Origin: Bradyrhizobium australiense
Lineage (GTDB): Bacteria > Pseudomonadota > Alphaproteobacteria > Rhizobiales > Xanthobacteraceae
NCBI RefSeq assembly: GCF_013114825.1
Contig: NZ_JAAVLX010000003.1
Location: forward strand, 124,001-188,000
DNA length: 64,000 nucleotides
Direction of reading: 5' to 3'
The notes under the pieces were generated by a model. The model was given only the letters and a program-made list of their open reading frames with translations. It had not been told where the DNA came from and did not search any database. Shown here in pieces: positions 57,583 to 64,000 of the stretch (position 1 is the stretch's first letter; every line of letters starts with the position of its first letter). A program made the translations under genes and the position numbers.

Positions 57583-58314
57583 GTGAACTCGATACAGAAC
57601 CCAGCCTTTGCCACCGGAATGGAGGCCCGCTTTGCCGCGGCCTCCCGTCACAGCCGGATGGTGCGGGTGCTGCGGGTCGCGGTTCCGGCAGCCGTGCTGC
57701 TGGCCATGGCCGGTATCGTCGCGGTCTCGGTCTTCAACCCGTTCCGCATCACGGGGCTCTCGAAGCTGCCGGTCGACATGGGCAATCTCGTCGTATCAGG
57801 CACCAAGATCACGATGGAAACGCCGCACCTTGCCGGCTTCTCCACCGACCAGCGCCCTTACGAATTGTGGGCCAAGGCGGCGATCCAGGATCTGTCTGCT
57901 CCCGATAACGTCGAACTTCAGACGCTGCGGGCCAAGGTCATGATGGAGGACAAGAGCACGGTAACGATGGATGCCCGCACCGGGTATTTCGACAGCAAGC
58001 AGCAGATGCTCGACCTGCGCAAGGATATCTTCCTGCAATCCTCCACCGGCTATGAGGCGAAGCTGTCGCAGGCCTATGTCGACATTAACAAGGGAACGGT
58101 GACGTCGGACGAGCATGTCGACGTCAAATTATTGAACGGTACGCTCACCGCCGATCGGCTCAGGATCGTCAACAGCGGCGAGATCGTGCGCTTCGAAGGC
58201 AATGTCGTGATGAACCTGATCATGGAAAGCCCTCCGGCACCCGAGCCCGAGCCTGAGCCGCCGCCACAGCCGAAGACGCGGTCCGTCAGCGGCAAGTCCG
58301 CCAACACGAAATGA
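57583..58314 (+). CDS. lptC: LPS export protein LptC
   Basis: A 243-residue single-span inner-membrane protein of the Lpt bridge that passes LPS from LptB2FG to LptA. Transmembrane helix about residues 30-50 (VLRVAVPAAVLLAMAGIVAV), then the periplasmic beta-jellyroll, then a Pro/Glu tail EPEPEPPPQPK. GTG at 57583 is chosen for GGAG five bases upstream and a sensible N terminus; the frame opens at TTG 57562 without a ribosome site. Its TGA overlaps lptA (ATGA). Confidence 0.9.
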   Translation: MNSIQNPAFATGMEARFAAASRHSRMVRVLRVAVPAAVLLAMAGIVAVSVFNPFRITGLSKLPVDMGNLVVSGTKITMETPHLAGFSTDQRPYELWAKAAIQDLSAPDNVELQTLRAKVMMEDKSTVTMDARTGYFDSKQQMLDLRKDIFLQSSTGYEAKLSQAYVDINKGTVTSDEHVDVKLLNGTLTADRLRIVNSGEIVRFEGNVVMNLIMESPPAPEPEPEPPPQPKTRSVSGKSANTK

Positions 58315-58994
58315 TCTCTATGATGCAGTTCTTCTCGCGCAGTCTTGCGGCAGCAGCGCTTGCGCTCGCGTTGACCACCTCCGGTGACGCCTTTGCGCAA
58401 GGCGCCATGTCGGGCGTGCCGAATGCGATGCAGGGCTTTTCGCAAAACCGCGATCAGCCGATTCAAATCGAGGCGGCGTCGCTCGAAATGCGCGACAAGA
58501 AAAAGGAGGCGACCTTCTCCGGAAACGTGAAGGTCGTGCAGGGCGACACCACCATGACCTCGAAGTCGCTTGTGGTGTTTTACGACTCCGGCCCCGCGCC
58601 GGACGCTCCGCCCGCCGCGCCCAAGGGATCGAAATCTGCGTCGATGCAGTCCACCACCCCAGGGCCCGGCGGCAGTTCGTCGATCCGTAGGCTGGAAGCC
58701 AAGGGCTCCGTCGTGGTCACGCAAAAGGACCAGGTCGTGACCGGGGAGACCGCGATCTTCGACACGCGGGCCAACCTCATCACCATGGTGGGCGGGGTCG
58801 TGCTCACCCAGTGCAAGAACGTGCTGCGCGGCGATCGCCTTAAGGTCGACATGACGACCGGCGTGTCGCGCGTCGAATCCGACAGCGGCAAGGTGCAGGG
58901 CATGTTCATCCAGGGAGAGAATTGCGGGTCGGGATCGGGCGGGGCGAAGCCCGCTCCGGTACAGATACCGTCGCTGATCCCCGGTAAAAAATAA
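58311..58994 (+). CDS. lptA: LPS export protein LptA
   Basis: A 227-residue periplasmic protein. Signal peptide about residues 1-30 (FFSRSLAAAALALALTTSGD); the OstA/LptA domain reads PIQIEAASLEMRDKKKEATF, FSGNVKVVQGDTTMTSKSLV and QVVTGETAIFDTRANLITMV. It polymerises as a bridge carrying LPS across the periplasm. An insertion of about 35 Gly/Ser/Pro-rich residues sits mid-domain (GPAPDAPPAAPKGSKSAS). It overlaps lptC by four bases; lptB follows after 195 bp. Confidence 0.92.
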   Translation: MISMMQFFSRSLAAAALALALTTSGDAFAQGAMSGVPNAMQGFSQNRDQPIQIEAASLEMRDKKKEATFSGNVKVVQGDTTMTSKSLVVFYDSGPAPDAPPAAPKGSKSASMQSTTPGPGGSSSIRRLEAKGSVVVTQKDQVVTGETAIFDTRANLITMVGGVVLTQCKNVLRGDRLKVDMTTGVSRVESDSGKVQGMFIQGENCGSGSGGAKPAPVQIPSLIPGKK

Positions 58995-59189
58995 GCCAGA
59001 TCAGCGCCTTAAAGATTAATTGGGGCGGTCACGGTTGAAGCCAGTAGCGCGAGCCTGTATCTACTGGGCAGGGCGCACGGCGGGGTGTTTCGCTGGGCAG
59101 GGGACATCCATTCATTCATGGTTCGCTAGCGAAGCGATTCGCCGGCGGGCGCGTCGCGGAATCACCGTGAAAGGCTTAAGCGAAGCGGG

Positions 59190-60200
59190 ATGGTGGATTT
59201 ATTCGGCATGTTCCGTCGACGCCCCGCCAAACGCGGCCCTGTGGGGTTTGCGCGTTCGCGCGAGGACATCACCGCGGTCGGCGATTCCTTCGGCGACATG
59301 CTGACGAGCCCGGTACGCGATGCGCCGCCGATGGCGCGTTCCGCCGCGTTGCCTGGATTGGAATTGCCGCAGCCGCAGTCCGACGGCGAACCGCCGCGCG
59401 GTGACAGACCGCGCTCCCGCACGCAGGCACCGCGTCCCAAGGCCAATGGCGGCGAAGCGCCGCGGCTGATCAAGCGGCCCGGCTTCCTCGCTGTGCATAG
59501 CGTGGAAAAGAGTTTCGGCACCCGCCAGGTCGTGCGTGGCGTCAGCATCTATGTCCGCCGTGGCGAGGCGGTCGGTCTGCTCGGTCCGAACGGCGCCGGC
59601 AAGACCACGGTGTTCTACATGATTACCGGGCTGATCAAGGCGGACCGCGGCGCCATCGAACTCGACGGTCACGACGTGACGCAACTGCCGATGTATCAGC
59701 GCGCGCGGCTCGGCATCGGCTACCTGCCGCAGGAAGCCTCGATCTTTCGCGGCCTCACCGTCGAACAGAATATTCGCGCCGTGCTCGAGGTCGTTGAGCC
59801 CAACCGGAAGAAGCGCGAGGCCGAACTCAGCTCGCTGCTCGAGGAATTCAACATCACGCGCTTGCGCAAATCGCCATCGATCGCGCTCTCCGGCGGCGAG
59901 CGCCGCCGCGTCGAAATTGCGCGCGCGCTGGCGACGCGTCCAAACTACATGCTGCTCGACGAGCCCTTCGCCGGCATCGACCCGATCGCGGTCGGCGACA
60001 TTCAGGACCTGGTCCGCCACCTGACCAACCGCGGCATCGGCGTTCTGATCACCGACCACAATGTGCGCGAAACGCTCGGCCTGACCGACCGCGCCTATAT
60101 CGTCTATGCCGGGCAGATCCTGACCGAGGGCAGTCCGGAAGAAATCGTCAACGATCCGGATGTACGCCGCCTTTACCTTGGCGAGGAATTCCGACTCTAG
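59190..60200 (+). CDS. lptB: LPS export ABC transporter ATP-binding protein LptB with N-terminal extension
   Basis: A 336-residue ATPase; canonical LptB is about 240. Residues 1-97 form a Pro/Arg-rich, probably disordered extension ([20 protein letters not shown], then [18 protein letters not shown]). The ABC domain has Walker [10 protein letters not shown] (132-140), signature [11 protein letters not shown] and Walker [17 protein letters not shown], close to known LptB. It powers LPS extraction with LptF/LptG, which are not in the window. The 195-bp gap from lptA suggests its own promoter. Confidence 0.95.
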   Translation: MVDLFGMFRRRPAKRGPVGFARSREDITAVGDSFGDMLTSPVRDAPPMARSAALPGLELPQPQSDGEPPRGDRPRSRTQAPRPKANGGEAPRLIKRPGFLAVHSVEKSFGTRQVVRGVSIYVRRGEAVGLLGPNGAGKTTVFYMITGLIKADRGAIELDGHDVTQLPMYQRARLGIGYLPQEASIFRGLTVEQNIRAVLEVVEPNRKKREAELSSLLEEFNITRLRKSPSIALSGGERRRVEIARALATRPNYMLLDEPFAGIDPIAVGDIQDLVRHLTNRGIGVLITDHNVRETLGLTDRAYIVYAGQILTEGSPEEIVNDPDVRRLYLGEEFRL

Positions 60201-60388
60201 CGCACGACCCGCCAAAGTATCGGTGGTGCGGCCATAAGGTCGTGCAGTTATTTAAGAATTTCGGGCCCGCCCGGAAGCATCTCGACTTCCCGCTGTCGCT
60301 CATCGCGCCATAACCCAATTTTCGCGTTCGTCAAGGCGTGTACAAGGGCTTTGGAGTAATATAAGCAAGAATCGGACCAACTTTTCAG

Positions 60389-60403
60389 TGGATCGGTTCT
60401 TGC
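60389..60403 (+). promoter_or_regulatory. Sigma-54 -24/-12-like element at the rpoN start
   Basis: TGG-ATCG-GTTC-TTGC gives GG-N10-GC at 60390-60391 and 60402-60403, four bases before the rpoN ATG. A TSS here would fall inside the gene, so it cannot drive the full protein, but bound RNA polymerase could repress it. It overlaps an imperfect hairpin GCAAGAA (60364) / TTCTTGC (60397). Confidence 0.4.
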
Positions 60404-60406
60404 CTC

Positions 60407-62056
60407 ATGGCGCTGACGCAGAGATTAGAGTTCCGGCAGTCGCAGTCGCTGGTGATGACGCCGCAATTGATGCAGGCGATCAAGCTGCTGCAACTGTCGA
60501 ATCTCGACCTCTCGGCGTTCGTCGAGGAGGAATTGGAGCGAAATCCGCTGCTGGAGCGCGCCAGCGACGGCCCCGAACCCCCGGTCGCGGGTGAGCCGAC
60601 CGCCGAGGGTGCAGAGTTCCCGGAGTCCGACAATTATGGCGACGAAGGCGGCAGTGATGCCTTCGATATGAGCGCCGGATCGAGTAACGAGACCTTCGAG
60701 CCCGGCCAGGAGGACTGGCTGAACCGCGACCTCGGCAGCCGTGCCGAGATCGAGCGGACGCTCGACACCCCGCTCGACAATGTCTTTTCCGAAGAGCCCG
60801 CCGAAGCCGCCGCGCGCGCCGCGCAGGACGCCGCGCCGACCGCCTACACCGAGTGGGGCGGGGGCGCCTCCAACGACGACGAATACAATCTGGAAGCCTT
60901 CGTCGCCGCCGAGGTGACGCTGTCCAGCCACCTCGCTGAACAGCTCGCGGTCGCCTTCAGCGCGCCGGCGCAGCGCATGATCGGGCAGTACCTGATCGAT
61001 CTCGTGGATGATGCCGGCTATCTGCCGCCGGATCTGGGACAGGCTGCCGAGCGCCTCGGCGCCTCGCAGGCCGACGTAGATGCCGTGCTCGCGGTGCTGC
61101 AGAAGTTCGATCCGCCCGGCGTCTGCGCGCGGAACCTGAGCGAATGCCTCGCGATCCAGCTCCGTGAACTCAACCGCTACGACCCGGCCATGCAGGCGCT
61201 GGTGGAGAATCTCGATTTGCTGGCGCGGCGCGACATCGCGTCTTTGCGCAAACTGTGTGGCGTAGACGACGAAGACATTACCGACATGATCGGCGAGATC
61301 CGGCGTCTCGATCCGAAGCCAGGCCTCAAGTTCGGCTCGGCGCGTACGCAGACCATGGTGCCCGACGTCTATGTGCGCCCCGGCCCGGACGGCGGATGGC
61401 ATGTCGAACTCAACAGCGACACCTTGCCGCGCGTGCTGGTCAATCAGGTCTACTACACCGAATTGTCGAAGACGATCCGCAAGGACGGCGACAAATCCTA
61501 TTTCAGTGACTGCCTGCAGAACGCGACCTGGCTGGTCCGCGCACTCGATCAGCGCGCCCGCACCATCCTGAAGGTCGCCACCGAAATCGTCCGCCAGCAG
61601 GACGGATTCTTTACTCATGGCGTTGCGCATTTGCGGCCGCTGAATTTGAAAGCGGTGGCGGATGCGATCCAGATGCACGAATCCACAGTGTCGCGCGTTA
61701 CCGCCAACAAATATATGGCGACCAATCGCGGCAGTTTTGAGCTGAAATATTTCTTTACCGCCTCGATTGCGTCGGCCGACGGGGGCGAGGCCCATTCGGC
61801 GGAGGCGGTCCGTCACCACATCAAGCAATTGATCGATGCGGAAGCGCCGAGCGCGATACTTTCCGACGATACGATCGTGGAACGATTACGCGAATCCGGC
61901 ATTGATATCGCCCGCCGCACGGTCGCGAAGTACCGCGAAGCCATGCGCATTCCTTCCTCGGTCCAGCGCCGCCGCGATAAACAGAGTATGCTCGGTAACG
62001 CACTTTCCGCTCCCGCCACTTCCTCCGAGCGGTCCCGCGATACGGCGCCAGCCTGA
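60407..62056 (+). CDS. rpoN: RNA polymerase sigma-54 factor RpoN
   Basis: A 549-residue sigma factor for nitrogen fixation, transport and related genes. Region I (residues 1-50) is Gln/Leu-rich: LEFRQSQSLVMTPQLMQAIK. Region II is acidic, region III has the core-binding part, a helix-turn-helix (ADAIQMHESTVSRVTANKYM) and the RpoN box ARRTVAKYRE near the C terminus. The order lptB-rpoN-hpf-ptsN is standard. B. japonicum has two rpoN copies; gene context marks this as the chromosomal housekeeping-type copy, but which one cannot be settled here. Confidence 0.97.
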   Translation: MALTQRLEFRQSQSLVMTPQLMQAIKLLQLSNLDLSAFVEEELERNPLLERASDGPEPPVAGEPTAEGAEFPESDNYGDEGGSDAFDMSAGSSNETFEPGQEDWLNRDLGSRAEIERTLDTPLDNVFSEEPAEAAARAAQDAAPTAYTEWGGGASNDDEYNLEAFVAAEVTLSSHLAEQLAVAFSAPAQRMIGQYLIDLVDDAGYLPPDLGQAAERLGASQADVDAVLAVLQKFDPPGVCARNLSECLAIQLRELNRYDPAMQALVENLDLLARRDIASLRKLCGVDDEDITDMIGEIRRLDPKPGLKFGSARTQTMVPDVYVRPGPDGGWHVELNSDTLPRVLVNQVYYTELSKTIRKDGDKSYFSDCLQNATWLVRALDQRARTILKVATEIVRQQDGFFTHGVAHLRPLNLKAVADAIQMHESTVSRVTANKYMATNRGSFELKYFFTASIASADGGEAHSAEAVRHHIKQLIDAEAPSAILSDDTIVERLRESGIDIARRTVAKYREAMRIPSSVQRRRDKQSMLGNALSAPATSSERSRDTAPA

Positions 62057-62185
62057 TTGCGTTCGCGTCAGATCGCGATAGTGTCAGGTCCCCGACAGAG
62101 CGCGGCCCGGGAAGCGCCACTGGTTTTCCCAATGGACCATGCTCCGGCAAGACCAGAGTAGTCGAAGCATCAAGCGAGGCATCCA

Positions 62186-62788
62186 ATGACCCTTCGAATC
62201 TCCGGGAAAAGCATCAGCGTCGGCGAAGCGCTTCGTTCGCGCGTCAGCGAGCGCACCGAAGAGGTCTTAAGAAAGTATTTCGACGGCAATTATTCCGGCC
62301 ACATCACGCTGAGCAAGGATGGCTTCGGCTTCCGCACCGATTGCGCGCTGCATTTGGATTCCGGGATTACGCTGGAGGCCGACTCCAACGCGACCGATGC
62401 CTATGCCAGCGCCGACCAGGCATTGCTGATGATCGAGAAGCGCCTGCGCCGCTACAAGAGCCGGCTGAAGGACCGCTCGGCCCGCAAGGCCTATGCGGCC
62501 TCGGCGGCGCTGGCGGAGATCGACGGCCCCGTGCTCGATGCGCCGAGCTACGTGATCGAGGCGCCGGCGGAAGGCGACGAGGAAGTCACCTCCTATAGCC
62601 CCGTCATCATCGCCGAGGCGACCACGTCGCTGAAGCGGCTTTCGGTCAGCGAGGCTGTCATGGAACTCGACCTGACCGGGGCCGCCTGCATCGTGTTCCA
62701 GCATGGCTCCAGCGGCCGGGTGAACATTATTTACCGGCGCACGGACGGCAATGTCGGATGGGTCGACCCCCCGGCGGTTAACGCCTGA
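62186..62788 (+). CDS. hpf: Long-form ribosome hibernation promoting factor
   Basis: A 200-residue protein: an N-terminal S30AE domain (TLRISGKSISVGEALRSRVS, then ALLMIEKRLRRYKSRLKDR) and a C-terminal dimerisation domain (SVSEAVMELDLTGAACIVFQ, GRVNIIYRRTDGNVGW). Long HPF makes inactive 100S ribosome dimers in resting cells. It is the first gene downstream of rpoN in many proteobacteria, 129 bp after it here. ATG follows AGCGAGGCATCCA. The gap of 230 bp before ptsN has no gene. Confidence 0.95.
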   Translation: MTLRISGKSISVGEALRSRVSERTEEVLRKYFDGNYSGHITLSKDGFGFRTDCALHLDSGITLEADSNATDAYASADQALLMIEKRLRRYKSRLKDRSARKAYAASAALAEIDGPVLDAPSYVIEAPAEGDEEVTSYSPVIIAEATTSLKRLSVSEAVMELDLTGAACIVFQHGSSGRVNIIYRRTDGNVGWVDPPAVNA

Positions 62789-63018
62789 CGTCCATGGCTA
62801 ACCGCATTGACGCCCCCGGCCGCCCTCCCTATGGTCCGCCGCCCTTAACGATGGCGGTGCAGGAACCGCTCTCGGGAGTTGGCACCGGCCATGCGTTGGA
62901 GTAGAAGCCCAGCAAATCGGGACCCGGGTCTAAGCCCGCCTCCCGCCTCATCTTCTTGACGCCCCGGTTCTAGAACCTATCTCGCAACCTGACGGTTCAA
63001 TTCACCTCGGAACGCCCC

Positions 63019-63480
63019 ATGACGATTACCGATCTGGTCGCACCCGAGGCCATTCTCCCCGCTTTGAAGGTCATCAGCAAAAAACAGGCGCTGCAGGAGT
63101 TGGCGGCGCGCGCTTCCGCACTGACCGGCCAGAACGAGCGCTCGGTATTCGAGGTGCTGTTGCAGCGGGAGAAACTGGGCACCACCGCCGTCGGCTATGG
63201 CGTCGCCATTCCGCATGGCAAACTGCCGAAACTGGAAAAGCTGTTCGGGCTGTTCGCTCGGCTGGAGCGCCCGATCGATTTCGAGGCGATGGACGGTCAG
63301 CCGGTCGACCTGATCTTCCTGCTGCTCGCCCCGGAAGGCGCCGGCGCCGATCATCTGAAGGCATTGGCGCGGATCGCGCGCCTGTTGCGCGACCAGGACG
63401 TCGCCAAGAAGCTGCGCGCCTCGCGCGACGCCCAGGCGATCTATTCGGTGCTGGCGCTGCCGCCGGCGAGCGCGGCGTAG
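63019..63480 (+). CDS. ptsN: PTS nitrogen regulatory protein IIA (EIIANtr)
   Basis: A 153-residue phosphocarrier of the PTS-Ntr system that takes phosphate from NPr and regulates potassium transport and stress genes. The phosphorylated His66 is in GYGVAIPHGKLPKLEKLFGL; the N terminus ITDLVAPEAILPALKV is typical. It needs PtsP and PtsO, not seen in the window. Its linkage to rpoN and hpf is conserved from E. coli to rhizobia. Confidence 0.95.
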   Translation: MTITDLVAPEAILPALKVISKKQALQELAARASALTGQNERSVFEVLLQREKLGTTAVGYGVAIPHGKLPKLEKLFGLFARLERPIDFEAMDGQPVDLIFLLLAPEGAGADHLKALARIARLLRDQDVAKKLRASRDAQAIYSVLALPPASAA

Positions 63481-63598
63481 TTCCGGCGAGCGGAACACCG
63501 ATTCTCCTCGCAGTAGCAGGTCGGTTAAACGCAATTTTAAGCTAAATGGCAGTTATTTCGTCCGCTGGGATTTTTTACTCACCCGGAGAAATATTGCC

Positions 63599-64000
63599 AT
63601 GACGCTGCGGCTGACGATTTCGCGCGCGATATTGATTTTTGGATTAGTGACTGCATTGGGTCTCGGTGCGGTGATTGCCACCAGCGTTTACTCGCTGTCA
63701 CAGCTCAAGGTCGGCGGCCCGCTCTACAACCAGATTAAGCTCGGCAACGACCTCGTCGCCGACATCCTGCCGCCGCCCGAATATGTCATCGAGGCCTATC
63801 TCGAGGCTACGCTCGTGCTGCACGATCCGGCGCAGCTTTCATCGCATCGCGACCGTATTGCGCAGCTCAAAAAGGAATACGACGAGCGGCACGATTTCTG
63901 GGTCAAATCCGATCTCGATCCGACTCTCAAGACGAAGCTGGTCGAGAAATCCGACGGCGAGGTGCGCCGCTTCTGGACCGCGATACAGGACGGTCTGTTG
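63599..64000 (+). CDS. Methyl-accepting chemotaxis-type protein, N-terminal part (cut by window)
   Basis: The first 134 codons of a gene that runs off the end. ATG at 63599 follows CCGGAGAAATATTGCC. It starts MTLRLTISRAILIFGLVTAL with a transmembrane helix at about residues 10-32, then a helical periplasmic domain (LPPPEYVIEAYLEATLVLHD, then RIAQLKKEYDERHDFW), as in chemoreceptor or related sensor proteins. The signalling domain is outside the window, so chemoreceptor, cyclase and kinase outputs remain possible. Not part of the ptsN operon by spacing. Confidence 0.6.
   Translation, partial: MTLRLTISRAILIFGLVTALGLGAVIATSVYSLSQLKVGGPLYNQIKLGNDLVADILPPPEYVIEAYLEATLVLHDPAQLSSHRDRIAQLKKEYDERHDFWVKSDLDPTLKTKLVEKSDGEVRRFWTAIQDGLL

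Noticed and set aside
60425..61828. A 467-codon minus-strand frame opposite rpoN
   Set aside because: Mirror of rpoN; no ribosome site and no recognisable domain.

Overview
The window looks like a chromosomal segment of an alphaproteobacterium of the Bradyrhizobium/Rhodopseudomonas group. The evidence is high GC, a dnaK-dnaJ-phospholipid methyltransferase order, a histidine cluster carrying a DUF2628 gene, and several intergenic palindromic repeat families that I recognise from Bradyrhizobium genomes. Species cannot be fixed from sequence reading alone. Almost all genes are housekeeping. I see no phage, integron, CRISPR array, transposase or secretion system.

Layout. 1-4249: end of hisB, DUF2628, hisH, hisA, hisF, hisE and coaA, one tightly packed plus-strand run (histidine synthesis, then CoA synthesis). 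4367-7206: hybrid sensor kinase and a small exported protein. 7207-8097: gene-free, filled by dispersed repeats. 8098-15177 (minus): comM/yifB, two small envelope proteins, a Tat-type metallo-beta-lactamase-fold protein, a coiled-coil membrane protein, gshB, yraN, rsmI; a lipoprotein PBP-activator homologue diverges at 15401. 16717-21425: hemW-rdgB-rph (minus) diverging from hrcA and grpE (plus). 21558-23361: nicotinamidase with a Tat-like leader and a periplasmic protein. 23806-31144: RpoH-type promoter, dnaK, dnaJ, pmtA, flavin reductase, pyrF, DUF1330, dapB, gpmA. 31275-35446: Ogt/AraC-like repair protein, DUF2244, nth, EI24 membrane protein, HMG-CoA lyase. 35718-38431: copper P-type ATPase and CsoR-type repressor diverging around a palindromic operator. 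38575-42730: YiiX-like hydrolase, Tat-type amine oxidase, PP-loop ATPase, TauE/SafE transporter. 42737-48982 (minus): infC (with an ATT start), rpmI, rplT, pheS, ASCH protein, pheT, with an opposite-strand secreted-protein gene between infC and rpmI. 49202-55748: alpha/beta hydrolase, NTF2-like protein, thioesterase, queG, GST, uppP, NDUFA9-like reductase. 55898-55984: tRNA-Leu(CAG). 56072-57453: small DNA-binding-like protein, a 52-residue protein, RNase D. 57583-63480: lptC-lptA-lptB-rpoN-hpf-ptsN, the conserved LPS-export/sigma-54/nitrogen-PTS cluster. 63599-64000: start of a chemoreceptor-like gene cut by the window edge.

Themes. Heat-shock control: hrcA, grpE, dnaK and dnaJ are all here, with an RpoH-type promoter before dnaK and no CIRCE element found. 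Envelope: lptCAB, uppP, PBP activator and phosphatidylcholine synthesis. Metal response: copA/csoR. Translation: pheST, infC, L20, L35, rsmI, queG, hpf. The most unusual layer is intergenic: about twenty copies of at least eight dispersed repeat families. Some supply the stop codon of neighbouring genes and some flank single genes as direct repeats. No clearly new multi-gene system was found; the best leads are these repeat effects, a gshB 3'-end remnant beside a coiled-coil gene, and a sigma-54-like site at the rpoN start codon.
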